Below, in pieces: positions 12,415 to 25,000 of a stretch of DNA of 64,000 nt; positions within the stretch are counted from its first letter, which is position 1, and the number at the start of each line of letters is the position of its first letter. The stretch covers positions 43,248,059 through 43,312,058 of the forward strand of contig NC_080047.1 in assembly GCF_026212465.1 (NCBI RefSeq), in the 5' to 3' direction. The notes below the pieces were generated by a model that was not told where the DNA came from, made no database searches, and worked only from the letters and a program-made list of their open reading frames with translations. Position numbers and translations under genes: made by a program. The stretch is from Amaranthus tricolor (taxonomy: Eukaryota; Streptophyta; Magnoliopsida; Caryophyllales; Amaranthaceae).

Positions 12415-12724
12415 TTGGTTTGGTTAGTGTTATTAAATGGTGGTAATGAGAATGATTTATAGTGTAAAATTATATTAAAAGTTCCATATCATTCTCATGG
12501 TGATGAATAATTTGATCACAAAAAAGTTTTTTGTTATAAATTTCCATTACCACTTAATACCACCTCTCCCAATGGTAATGCATTAAAATAAATTTTATGA
12601 AGAAAATTTAATGATTGAAGTTGGACAAGCATGACTATCAAGGTAGCTAAGAGATTGTTCAACTAAAATTACATTAATCTTTCATTTCCACTACCACCGT
12701 TTATTATTACCTACTAAACGGACC
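12413..12724. mobile_element. hAT-like MITE
   Basis: The left end ACGGTTGGTTTGGTTAGTG and the right end ACCTACTAAACGGACCG are imperfect inverted repeats of the GTTTGGT type. The inner GGTGGTAATGAGAATG is mirrored by CATTACCA. No coding sequence. Confidence 0.5.
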
Positions 12725-14214
12725 GATTTTATATACTTGTTGCAATTCCAATACGAGACGGAGTATCATTTTTATTAAAGGTAAAATGTTGAAGTTGGTG
12801 GGCCCCTTCAATGGTGGTCATAGGTTGTGATGATGGAGAATGGAGATGGTGGTGCGTGCCTAGGTGGTAAGTACTCTTCACTCCTCAGTGCTTTTGCCAG
12901 CCTTTCATATGGAAGTACTACTAACTTGGAAAGCATTTAGGGAAAAAAGTTTCAAAGACAAGTCTTTCTTCTTTAGATTTTTTTTCTCTTTAGAAAAATG
13001 AAAATGCTTTTTTTTAAAAAAAAACGACACTTATCTTATTTAGAGATAAATACAAATTTAAAGTAAAAGAATAATCCTCCAGAACAATGAAAAAAATATG
13101 TTATTTTATAATTCTATTTCAATAAAGTTACGTCACTTTTCAAATGAGGTTCTTTAATAAGAGGATAGCGAATATTATTTATAACAATAAAGACTGTAAA
13201 TAAATTAATCAAGTCTCTTGTACTTTAAAAAAAACAATCTTAATGTATTAGAATATAACTTTTTTCCATCAACCATATGTGAAAATGGAACTCAATACAT
13301 AAAAACGTATGAATATTAAGTTTTGAGTACTTAAATGGGCTATGTCGCAATTTGGCAAGACCAACTCCCTTGAAATGGGTTAAAATAGTTCATCAAATAA
13401 CGTCGTTTCGTGATCAAATAACCAAGATTTTGAACAAATGAAAGCCCCAGTTTTTAGATAGCAGTAAAATAGATAAACTAACTTAATCACTACTAGCTTT
13501 TAAGTTAATTGAGTCAAGTCAAGTCGAGTTGAATGAAGTCATATGCTAAAAAATAGAGTACCTTTGATTTTGATACTCGAAGTTATATTTCTACTCACAT
13601 GTAACTATCAAGTATCAGACTATCAATAGCAATTTTAAAATAGAGTTGATCATTCACAGGTTACTTGTTACGCTCAGCCCACCCAATTGAAAAAATAAGT
13701 GAGTTTGGACAATATTTTTTTAAAATGTTCAAAGTATGGGTGGACCAACTACCAAGTCCGCCCTTTTATAATTAGTTTATTTTTAATGTATATATTTAAC
13801 ATTTAAATTTTATATTTTATAAATAATTATAAAAACATTCTAGTCCACTTTTTATTTCTAATTTTCACGTATTATAATAAGGCATTAGGGATAGAAAAAA
13901 CAAACAATCACTTCTATGTTTACCCTCAAATTTATCTGCATTAGTATATTTTTGTTTTAGTCATTGAAGTTTTTGTTATTGTTTAAATGTTCTGGGAAGT
14001 CGTTAATTTTATTCTCTTATAAACTAGTGAAATATGTGAGTAAATCACATTTTTAATCGGATAAAAATATATGGATAAAATGATATATAAATTAATATGT
14101 TATGTCTAGACGAGAATTAAAAAAGACGTACATGTATCATCGTAAAAAAATATAATGAGTCAAATTTGATGGAATGGATATTATGGTACATTTACATTGA
14201 CTACTTTGTTCTTG
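12725..14214. other. gene-free AT-rich stretch
   Basis: No coding exon or clear element seen. The purine-rich block GATGATGGAGAATGGAGATG near 12830-12855 has no reading frame of note. Confidence 0.5.
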
Positions 14215-14452
14215 TATACAACATTAGAAATAATGAATTATTATATCGTCTTTAAATTATTATTAATTTTAACTTATAAGATAAAATATAGTGATGTCGA
14301 ATCTTGTTTGATTCGTTTTCATACAAAGATTATTGATATTAAATTTTTATAATTTTTATTATATATAATCAAAGATATTAATAATTAAATTAGTGAATTT
14401 AACAGCGTAAAAAATTAATTGTTACACGTATTTTGAAATGGAGGAAATATAT
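14215..14452. mobile_element. family A MITE copy, inverted
   Basis: Read on the minus strand it starts ATTTCCTCCATTTCAAAATA and then shows the family A core (TTAATATCTTTGATTATATA, AAATTATAAAAATTTAATAT, CGAATCAAACAAGATTCGAC). A second worn Stowaway end (ACTCCCCTCGTTCC) follows at 14470. Confidence 0.55.
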
Positions 14453-15240
14453 CATTATTTAGAAATATACTCCCCTCGTTCCATATTATTTGCACCAAAT
14501 TAATTTTGGCACTATCTATCATTCTATGGCAATTCACATATTTTGGCTATTATACGAGAAAAAAACATAGTCATATAAAATCTTTGTTTTATTTGTCTCA
14601 TTACATATCTTCATAAAATTAAATTTTTATAATTATTAGCAAGGTATAAATGTAGATATGAATAATCCATAAACATATTGGATTGGGCACAAAAAAGTGT
14701 TTGGTGCAGCTATTACGCAATAGAGGAAGCATATAGCAATTTAAATGACACAATGCCAGCAATATGTTTTATAAACGTCTTCTGCAAAGTGTAAAAATTT
14801 GCAGAAAGTATAGAATCTCTTTTGGAGTTCACCAGGATTTCGTTCTCACTTTTTTTTAACAAGCCTCACTTTTTTTTTTTCTTTTGTACAATTGTTTACA
14901 CCCTCCAATTCTACCGCTAATCCTATTCACTTTTTGTCATTATTTAATTATTTTTGTATTATATACTTAATTTATGATCAAATAATATTTTATTATTTAA
15001 TTTTTTATATTTTTAATTATACATAATTAAATATATTAATAATTAAAATATTATACCATCAAGTAAAAAAAGTAATTTAGATTAAGAGAATAATTTATAG
15101 GGTGATTTGTGAACTATCTCGCTTGTTTAGTCTTTTTAATTCACTCAAAAGCCTTACTTTTTAATCCCTCCCAAAGTAGTCACCTAAAGTACCTAAATTT
15201 CCCATTGGCTTTTATCATTAAACTCTCTAGCTTAATAGGT

Positions 15241-15451
15241 TTTACTCCCTTTGTTACTCTTGGTAGCAAGTAAAATGTACTAAGATTAATAAATAGTAGA
15301 ATTATTTAAATTATTTGGATGATATTAAATAAAAATTAAAATATATGAATAAAAATATAAAAAGGTGAAGATATTATCACAATTGAAAATTATAGTAAAG
15401 TAAAATAAATAGACTTAAAAAATATGACGTTCTCTTAGAGATAGATGGAGT
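15241..15451. mobile_element. small Stowaway-like MITE
   Basis: The left end TTTACTCCCTTTGTTACTC and the right end TTAGAGATAGATGGAGTA are imperfect inverted repeats. AT-rich and noncoding inside. Confidence 0.5.
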
Positions 15452-16209
15452 ATATTATTATTGATTTACCTCTCCGCTCTAAGAAATTGCAACACTAGCA
15501 ACACAAGTAATAAGAAATTGATAGAGACCATAAATTACATAAATGTAACTAAAAATGAGAGAAAATAAGAAAAATATATACATAAGAATTGAAGACAGTT
15601 ATGAGATACTGCCTAAAATTAAAACATGTTAAAATTAAAGAAACATATTAAAATAAAAAATGTAACAATTTCTTAGTTATAGAAAAAATACTTAATAAAT
15701 TGATAATAATCATGTTGAACTTATTAAATTTACTACCATGAACATCATGAAGTATACTATGCATTTATTTATGATGAATCAACAAAATACATATAAAAAG
15801 TACGTATGCGAAAATACAATGTGTGATTTCTAAAAATCGTACTATGGTTGTCTCTATGAGAAAACATTTTAACATTTTAATTTTATTTTCTTTGATTTTA
15901 TATACGTATACGATTCATGACTTTTTTTTGAGTGGATAGTACATAACTTATACAAAGATAAATAACTCATTTGCCATATGTAATTTTCAAAACAATCTCA
16001 ATTATAATTTGAGGCGTGTAATGAGTATTTTGAATGTAATGTTTTAACCATCATTCGGATTTAAGATAAATTCACTCATTTTAATTAATTGTTTATATAA
16101 TACATGAATTAAAAATTGCAATTTATATTTTATTTCATTGTCTTTATTACACTTTTACCTCATGTCCTATGGGTTTGATGATATATAAATTTTTAGTTCG
16201 AATCATAAT

Positions 16210-16592
16210 CAGTGGCGGATTTAAAATCCAAACCTATGGATAGCACCAATGTATTAAAGTAAATAAATAGATAAATTGTAAAATTATTACGTACTAAAGA
16301 GTCAACTTTGACTTTTGAGGAGGGGAGAATTAATTTGAAAAGAAGCACAACATCAAGGGGCAAGGAAGGAGAATAGATCAAATGAGAAGGAGGATGAAAG
16401 CAAAGTGAGAGAGAGAGAGAGACATATATGAAAGCAAAGCGTGAGAGAGAGAGAGACAATAAAGGGAAAGAAAAACCCTACATCTGAAAATGCAAAAAAT
16501 GTGAATAAAGAGACTGAAGTTCTCTCTCAAAACTGATTAAAAAAACATAGGTAGCACGTGCTACCTAAGGTTATATAATAAATCCGCCTATG
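16210..16592. mobile_element. non-autonomous DNA element with GGCGGATTTA ends
   Basis: The left end CAGTGGCGGATTTAAAATCC is mirrored by TAAATCCGCCTATG at the right, leaving an inverted repeat around GGCGGATTTA. The inside holds (GA)n runs and GTAGCACGTGCTACC, a perfect 15-bp odd palindrome near 16552. A second copy of its left end is at about 45885. CAGTGGCGGA-type ends are common for hAT-like MITEs; the superfamily is an inference. Confidence 0.6.
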
Positions 16593-17876
16593 ATTAGAAT
16601 GGACAATATATTAAAATGGCTTATTCATTCATGCATGTGCACTTTTATTTATGCGCAATTAGAAACTTCTTTCTTTTCCTTTTTGATCTCAGTTTCAGAT
16701 ATCTAATTAAACCCACTTACGAACACAACAACCCATGAACTATAAACTCGCCCTACAAACCAATTGAAATTTCTTTGGTTATTTTGCCTTCACTCATGTA
16801 CACCGTAAGACTATTAAAACTTTCCATGAGGCTACGCCGTTATGCATCATAAAACTAATTCACTTTAAGCACACTTAATTTTAAAGTTCTTACCTGTCAC
16901 TGAGATAAACTTCTTTGAATAGAAGATGCAGAATGCTTATACGAGTAGTATTATCAATCAATTTTAAAACTAATTTATTTTTTATCTAAACTTTGATATT
17001 AAAGTTTAAATTTTTTAAAGTTAATTCTATATGTTTGTCTCCCTCATCTGTAACACCCCTGAATTTCCGACACCTTGTACGAAACCAAAACTGTAAAGGG
17101 CGGGAGGAAATTCGGGTGTTACATTAAAATAAAATAAATAAATAATAATAAACATTTAAAATATCAGTGAAAATATCGGCAACATCTGCCCTAAAACTGT
17201 GCGCCTTTGTAAAAAAAACAAAAGTTATTAGAATCTAATAAAAAAAAAAGGCATCAACGGCCTATCAAAACTATATCACGGTGGAATGTTTCATCGCCAG
17301 CTTCTCATGTCAAGCATGGATCGTGGTTCCAATGTAAACGCTTGAGTTTCCAAGAAACTAAAACATACAAACCAGAAAATTATGCAGCGGAAATAACTTT
17401 TACAAATAGAGGTCGCATGCCTCTCAAAACATATACAACCCAGCAAAACATAAAACTTTGGGGTTAAAACCCATGAAAACATTATCATAAACATAAGTTA
17501 TGCGCTTGATCCCCCATATGCAATGCACCAGAGACTCCATAACCTGTTTAAGTCTATCTATGATCTCTCTGCTGCTCAACGTAAGACGGAAATATCAAAC
17601 GTGTCAGGGCCATCATAGAAAGAACCATTTCGAACAAATTAAACATGTACACGTCAGAAACTAACATCATATCATAGTAAGGCATAATTAGTATCAATAG
17701 AGTGTGTCATAATATGACGGTGATTCCACAACACTTCAGGTGCTAAGCATAACCACTAAACATCAATTCCTACTTCTCATTGTCATTTCCATCTTCTTCA
17801 CTTCTTTTCGACTTCATAACTTCTCTGTATCACTTGAACCAAGAGCTTAACCACTTTCAAATATCTATCTATATAT

Positions 17877-18270
17877 GTATGTGACTAGAGGCCACCATAT
17901 TGGGGTTTGCAAGACCCACATGGCAACACCTCAACCAAGGGCGGTGACGGGCCATACTGACGCCCAATGGTAAAGCATGATCGCATCCCCGTACAGCGAC
18001 CATATACAGATGGTCCTACCTCCGAGAACCAAACCCACTAGGGTACCAAACCAGTGGAGCCACAATACCTAAACGTATGTGACTAGAGGCCACCATATTG
18101 GGGTTTGCAAGACCCACATGGTTCCTCAACCAAGGGCGGTGACAGGCCATACCAACACCCAATGGTAAAGCATGATCACACCCCCGTACAACGACCATAT
18201 ACAGATAGTCCTACCTCTGGGAACTAAACCTACTAGGGTACCCTATCCAGTGAAGTCACAATAACCAAAC
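17877..18270. repeat. 198-bp tandem duplication inside the probable LTR
   Basis: Two units beginning GTATGTGACTAGAGGCCACC at 17877 and 18075. They differ by scattered substitutions and a small indel, so the duplication is not recent. Confidence 0.95.
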
Positions 18271-18281
18271 AATTCTGATAT

Positions 18282-18551
18282 GAATCTCATCGATAAGGGA
18301 CTCATTCCCATTACAACCAACAACTTTCTTGCTCCATCACGAAGAGACTCATTCCCGTTCTAACAAACGTAAGTCAAACTCATCAATAAGGGAGTCATTC
18401 CCATTCAAACTAGCAATAATCAATCTCATCAATAAGAAAACCATTCACTATTCAAACCAATAATAATATATTCATTAATAAAGTACTCGCTCCCTTTCAA
18501 ATAAATAATAACCAATCTCAATAACAAGAGAATCGTTCTCATTCTAAATCA
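18282..18551. repeat. degenerate ~46-bp tandem array
   Basis: About six diverged units of the form AATCTCATCRATAAGGGA followed by CTCATTCCCATTCAAAC, starting near 18282, 18334, 18376, 18422, 18470 and 18515. Lies directly after the 198-bp duplication. Confidence 0.8.
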
Positions 18552-20544
18552 TTATCAGCCTTTGGCATACTAGTACCGTTCTCTATCAGTAAACTTGAAA
18601 ATCATACAATCAATAAATTCGATATTTCATTCGACGATAATTCATAGATAGTGTACAACATATGTTTTAAATCAATTCAATATCGATAAATATACAATGC
18701 AAGATCCATGTAAGGGTTAATTACTGCGTGTACGTACCTGCAAGCGTCACTGCACGACCAAAAGTTACAAAAATAACCCAACTAAGTTCCTTCTTTCCTC
18801 TTATGAACTGGAAACCTATACAAGTTAGGAATAGAACTAATAAGTTCCCTTAACTACTTTGTCATACCAACTAAATGCCCAAGTAACCACTATCACCCAT
18901 TCAACATGAGTTTTCGATTACTCTAGCACGCACACAACTCATTCAATACAAGTCAAAATCATTAATTCAGCACAACATAAGTCTTTTCACCAATTTAAAA
19001 GAAAAAGCATATATGAATCGTTCCTTTTCATCAACAAATATATCCGTTCTCGTTACCCAAAAATAACTAATCACAACTAAGCCTTACAATTAACATAACA
19101 CTTATTCAAAGATAATGCAAATCTTAGAGTTATCGAATCGTGATATCATTTGTTATATTCTCCAAAACTAGAAAGAACTATTATCAAAACAACACGACAA
19201 GTAACTTTAGCAACCATCGACGATAAGTTGACATTATGCTCTTGGCTAACTAACATTATGCATTATGACTTTAATAACAACGTAGTAAGAGTACTTGTAA
19301 TTAGTAACAATCAAAACACAACAATTAGCAACTATTATTTATTCCCAATTTAACAACCAAAATCACTTCCATAGTCAACTAAAATCATCGCCATTACTAA
19401 TTATCACAACAATAACCAATCGACTAAGTCTCAAAACAATTTTTAAGGTTATTTAATCAATCATCACCAAAATATAGCATAAAACACACATGATTAGTAA
19501 TTTCAATTCTAAATCCAAACCTAGTCATTTCATGTTCAAAGATAATACTTTTAACCATTATCCATAGCAAGAATCAATAAACTAATAAACCACCTAAATA
19601 TAACATGAAAGCCCATACCATTACTAATTTCAAAGATAACACCTTTAATTGTTACTCATAGTAAGATTTAAAGAAACTAACACACAATCAACACACAACT
19701 CATAATTTCTAATTACACTTCAAACCCTAAACCATAAATATGTTTAATTCATCCATCAAAATCTTACCCATAAAAAGATTTAATGAACTTAATACAAAAT
19801 CAACATCAAACTCAATACACTTAATAAAACTCCACATAAAACTAGAAAATTAATTAGAGAAAATAGAAGAGATGGCTTACAATGGGAGACTAGTAAAGGG
19901 TGAGGGTATAGGTGATGGTTGTAGTGTGGAGCACGAAATTGGTGGAGTAAGGCTGCGTGGGCTGTCGCGGTTGGCGTCACAGCAGCTTGCTGCTGTTGTT
20001 GGGGCAAAACGCAGCTGCTACTGCCGCTAGGAGGGAGGGGAAGGCTGGGTGATGCTCGTGGAGGGAGACGGTGGTGCTGCCGGTTGTGGGGGAGGAGCAG
20101 CTAGTTACTGTGTGCCGTGAGTGAGCCGTGAGTCTTCACAGGGAGAAGAGGAAGAAAGAGAAGAGAGGGAAGAAGGAAAGGCAGCCGTGACTCGAGTTGT
20201 TAAGGCAAGGTTGTCTCACTTAAAATCCTAAACCCTCCTTTTTATTTTACTCCATTTGTTTACTTATTTATTTATCTAGAATTATTTTTTTCGAAGTCCA
20301 ACTAAAAAAAAATCACTTTTCGTGTGCTCACACATTTTAATATAAATAATAATTTGATTCGAACTTTTTATTTTAGAAATCGTAATTGTATTTTTAATAT
20401 AAATATATGTTAAAATTTAAATTCGTATATGAAAAGTATTTATTAAATCTACTTCTAAATTAATTTAACATAATTATTAAATCCTCAAAAGTTATCAAAA
20501 TATTAATTAATAACGTCAGAAAAATCTGAAGATGTTACGTCATC

Positions 20545-21340
20545 CTAATAAATTTGTCTTTTTTATTTTTAATATAACTTCATTGCTTTTATTCTTTAAA
20601 TAATCTCTTTTGTTTCTAATATCTCACTATTATAACTTATTATAGCTAATTTTTTAATGTTTGTGCTATTTAAAAAGGAGATGTATTCCTTGAGACAAAC
20701 AACCTCTCCTATATTTAATCTTATGCCTTAACTAGTTGGATTTCTTAACCAATAATAGAAGTACCTCAAAATGATGGGAGTATTTTTGAACAACTAATTC
20801 AAATCCCAAATTCCAATTTTCTTCCATATTCCACATTCTCTAAGAAGATATTTTATAGTTGACCCTCAATCAATATTTATTTTAAAGTTTATTTTCAATA
20901 GAATTTAGTAACTTGTGAATTATAAGTTTAGATTTTTTTGCAAATTACAATTTTAATTTTATATTTTTTGCAAATTACAACAACAAAGATATTAATTTCT
21001 ACAATAATCAGGCTAAATCATAAAATTCCAACTATCATCATCATCAACCAAATATTCCGCTTGAAAATAAAATTTGAGTATGAAAAAGTAATAGACAATC
21101 CATATTGATACGTATTGGGATCCTCTCAATTATTTTTCTCAATTACTCATTCTAAGATTTTGACACCTATTTTAGAATGAAAAATAAATCTCAAAATTCC
21201 TCCTTTATCAAGTAATTATAACTATTAAATTTGAGTAATAGACCCTCCATTATATTTTAAGTAAAAAAGAGGATACTAACTTTATTCATACTCACTTTCC
21301 GGTATTCCCACCCCTTAACCTAAAGTATTTGTGTATTACT
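20545..21340. other. gene-free; worn repeat of TTTGCAAATTACAA type
   Basis: No gene seen. Around 20907-21060 the motif TTTTTTGCAAATTACAA occurs twice and the sequence resembles a block at 43150-43320, suggesting a shared degraded repeat. Confidence 0.4.
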
Positions 21341-21600
21341 TCCTCCGTTCTGTTTTAGTCGCTACATTTGCATAGACACGCAAATTAAGAAAAGTGATTG
21401 ACCTTCATTGTAGCTGATTGTTTACTTTATAGAATATAGTATTTTATTATTAATTGAAAAAAAAAGGAAAAATAGGTTGTTAGGTTGTATAGTATAGTAT
21501 TTTATTATAGAGTATAGAGTATAGAGTAGGATAAAAATAGGGGTAGGTAGAACTTTAAATAATTGTTTTATTATTAAAAACTGAAATGTGACAAATAATA
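21341..21600. mobile_element. Stowaway-like MITE, family C, upstream of SoPIN1-like gene
   Basis: Starts CTTCCTCCGTTCTGTTTTAG then TCGCTACATTTGC. A relative lies inverted at 42721-43036 (GCAAATGTAGCAACAAAAACA). It sits about 0.45-0.7 kb upstream of the SoPIN1-like ATG, so it may contribute promoter sequence. Confidence 0.5.
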
Positions 21601-21735
21601 TGAAATTGCCAAAAATAAAAAATATAACGGGTATTATAGAATAATTGATTTAAGATATTTTTAGTTGGAATAAATTGAAAGAAAAAAAAAAGCGCATGGC
21701 AAACAAAGGACACAAAGACCCCAGCTTTTATTTTC

Positions 21736-21768
21736 TTGTCTGCCAGACAACAATCCTCCATAAATATA
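21736..21768 (+). promoter_or_regulatory. core promoter of SoPIN1-like gene: inverted TGTCTG pair and TATA-like box
   Basis: TTGTCTGCCAGACAA at 21736-21750 holds TGTCTG and its inverse one base apart. The TATA-like CATAAATATA follows at 21759-21768. TGTCNN is the general core bound by auxin response factors, so an auxin-responsive site is possible, though TGTCTG is not the classic TGTCTC or high-affinity TGTCGG. Confidence 0.4.
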
Positions 21769-22051
21769 CTCTTTCTTTCTTCATTTAGCTTTACTTCTAC
21801 CATCACACTCCATCTATACACCACTCTCCTCCTTTTTTTCTTGAGCCCTGTGTTTTCCCTGTAAAAGCTTCAATCTTTGCCGGAAATTTGACTTTCCATC
21901 CATTTTCCGGCAATTTCTCTTCATCTTCAACCTCATATCTCTAATGGGTTAATCCTATTTTTCACTAAAACTCTTAAAACCCACTCGATTTCCACCATTG
22001 TTACACCATATAAACAAAACCCACAAAAAAATTCTTAAAAAACAGAGAAAG

Positions 22052-25000
22052 ATGATAACTTTATTGGATTTATACCATGTTATGACAGCAGTTGTTCCTC
22101 TTTATGTCGCAATGATCTTAGCTTATGGTTCAGTAAAATGGTGGAAAATCTTCACACCTGATCAATGTTCAGGAATCAACAGATTTGTTGCTCTTTTTGC
22201 TGTTCCTCTTCTATCCTTCCATTTCATATCAACAAACGATCCATATTCCATGAACTACCGTTTCATTGCAGCAGATTCATTACAAAAAATCATAGTTTTA
22301 TGCATACTTTTCTTATGGGCTAAAATCAGTTCAAGAGGTTCACTTGAATGGTCAATAACCCTATTTTCCCTTTCAACTTTACCCAATACTCTTGTAATGG
22401 GTATCCCTTTACTAAAGGGTATGTATGGAGAAGCTTCTGGAACATTAATGGTACAAATTGTGGTTCTACAATGTATCATTTGGTATACTTTGATGTTGTT
22501 CTTGTTTGAGTATAGGGGTGCAAGATTATTGATTTCAGAACAGTTTCCTGATACTGCTGGATCAATCATTTCATTTAAGGTTGATTCTGATATTATGTCA
22601 TTAGATGGGAAAGAACCCTTAGAAACAGAGGCAGCCATTGGAGAAGATGGGAAGCTTCATGTAAAAGTAAGGAAATCAACAAGTTCAAGATCAGAAGTTT
22701 TTTCAAGAAACTCCCATGGAGTTTCACTTACTCCAAGACCATCTAATTTGACAAATGCAGAGATTTATTCCCTTCAATCATCAAGAAATCAAACCCCAAG
22801 AGGGTCTAGTTTCAATCATACTGATTTTTACTCATTTGTGAATGGTAAGGGTTTGAGTAGTGTGAGTCCTAGGACATCAAATTTTGGGAATTTGGGGTTT
22901 GATGAAGAGAATGGTGGAGTGGGCCCACAGTTTGGGGGCAGGAATGTTGGTGGGTACCCGGCCCCACCAACTGCTGGGATATTCTCTCCTGCTGGTGGAC
23001 CCAATGTTGGAGGAGGTGGGGTTTCAAAGAATGTTAAGAAGGGGGATGGTGGAGGGAAAGATCTTCATATGTTTGTATGGAGTTCTAGTGCTTCACCTGT
23101 TTCTGAAGGTGGTCTTCATGTGTTTAGAGGTGGTGCTAATTATAATCATGATCATGCTGCTCTTCCTAATACCAAAGGTTTGCTTTTAAATCTTCAATTT
23201 ATTCCCTTTAGTTTATTTTATTGAATTATTATACATATCTAAAATATATGCTGGTTGAATTTTTTTTTTTTCTTACACGTTAGTTGCAATATAATCCTTA
23301 ATACTTTTAATTGTCTCATTTAATTTTTTGATTTGCAATATAATCCTTAATACTTTTAATTGTCTCATTTAATTTTTTGATGTTATTTATTGATTATTTT
23401 TAATTTATATTTTATTTTTAATTTAAGCGTTAAAATAGAGTCCACTGAGATCTTATTTGATTTGTGTCAAATATAAATTTTATTAATATCAAATTTTTAT
23501 AAATTTTAATTATTCACAATTAAAAATATTTAGAATTGAATTAGTGTTAAATTTACAAATTAAAAGAATTGAAGGTAGTATAAAATAAGCTAGTGTTAAT
23601 AACATAAATATTTAGCCATCTTGTTATAACTAATCCCAATGTGAGATAGCTTCTCTATATGAGCCTTTTTTAGGAAAGTATAGGTATTTACAAAAATAGA
23701 GAATAATAATAGTACCAAAAGGTTGATTAATTTATAGTAGTATAAATTTTGGTTGGTTCATTGTTTTATTTTATTTTGTTGATTTGATTTATTCTTGATT
23801 TATGGTTAATTGGTTTATTCTTTCTTGATCTTGTGCTTCTATGTTTTAATAATGTTTATTCTATTTCAAGGCGAGGATAATACCGTTGCTAAAAGAGAGG
23901 AGGCGGAATTGATCTTTCTATACGTCTTGTATAACAATATAACCTGTTAATGTTGCTAATTATGATCACAAATTCTTAAATGAGACAGTTGATTAATAAG
24001 ACGGTCTAATCTCAGACGAGCTAATTTATAATTATTTCCTAATATTTTAATAGGTTTACTCAACTGCATTTAAGTATTATTGAGATGCCTGTGATTTCTC
24101 CATAAACTACGGGAGAATTTAGTGGTTTATGTTGGGAATTTGACTCATGTCGGTCCAAAATGTGCAGGATTTAGGAAGCATAAATTTGTGCAGTTCATGA
24201 TTTTTGGCCTTGTTTGTTGACCTTTACTTATGATATGTGTATATTGTTGTATGTATAGTTATGTTTCATTAATAAATGCTTCATTAATTTCTATTAATTT
24301 GTAGATTATGATGATTATGGAAGAGATGAGTTTAGTTTTGGAAACAAAAATGGTGGGAATGGGCCTGAAGTCGACGGTCCCACATTGTCCAAGCTGGGTT
24401 CGAGCTCAACCACCGAGCTTCGACCTAAAACAGCCGTTCAAGGTGAACCGAAACCGACTGCAATGCCTCCTACAAGTGTCATGACTAGGCTTATATTGAT
24501 CATGGTTTGGAGGAAACTCATTAGGAACCCTAATACATACTCGAGTCTCATTGGGCTTGCTTGGTCTTTGATTTCGTTCAGGTGTGATTAAAATCTAATC
24601 TACAGAATTGTATAGTTGTAACTTGTAATAATCTGATTATTTGAACTAATGGGTTGTTTGTTATGTATTTGTTTTGTAGGTGGCATGTTGAAATGCCTGC
24701 GATCGTGGCTAATTCGATCAAAATTTTGTCTGATGCTGGGCTCGGGATGGCTATGTTTAGTCTCGGTGAGCTATGATCTGGTTTTCTTTGTTTTATTTAT
24801 CATGTTTAAGACTGTTTGATCTCTTAAATCCTGCATAAAAGCAAAAGATCTCACGCTAAAAATAAAATGTAGTAAAACGAGCAAGACAGAGCTGTTTTAA
24901 CTAACAATAGAAGCATTTTAGAATGGAGCAAGAATAAAAGCGTTTTACATGTTTTAGCTTAAATTGGAGTGACATGTTTTGACAATGTAGTCAATCGTAA

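Larger units (their letters stand above)
17049..20539. mobile_element. probable solo LTR (3.49 kb) with 5-bp target duplication
   Basis: Begins TGTAACACCCCTGAATTTCC and ends with the inverse-like sequence TCAGAAAAATCTGAAGATGTTACG. The bases directly outside are TCATC on both sides (17044-17048 and 20540-20544), matching a 5-bp target-site duplication. TG...CA-type ends (final A mutated to G) with a 5-bp duplication are typical of LTR retrotransposons. No gag or pol is present, so a solo LTR is simplest; the length would suit the long-LTR Tat/Ogre-like Ty3 group, but that is inference. It contains a 198-bp duplication, a 46-bp array and a GC-rich block at 19870-20220. The left terminus also forms a hairpin with 17106-17123. 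An alternative is a noncoding retrotransposon derivative with its own undetected LTRs. Confidence 0.6.

Noticed and set aside
17049..17123. 75-bp foldback as an independent mini-element
   Set aside because: The arms pair well, but the right side lacks the TCATC duplication, which instead lies at 20540-20544; more likely the left terminus of the larger element.
18282..18551. Regularly spaced repeats resembling a CRISPR array
   Set aside because: Units are diverged along their whole length with no conserved repeat/variable spacer pattern, and this is a plant genome; an ordinary minisatellite.
19789..20007. Gln/Pro/His-rich minus-strand frame
   Set aside because: Lies in the GC-rich block of the probable LTR; low-complexity residues come from CAG-like repeats and there is no homology that I recognise.
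21998..22051. Upstream extension of the SoPIN1-like frame starting at TTG
   Set aside because: The extension is Lys-rich, unlike PINs, and the ATG at 22052 gives the conserved start.
22255..22638. 127-codon minus-strand frame
   Set aside because: Exact antisense of SoPIN1-like exon 1; no family resemblance.
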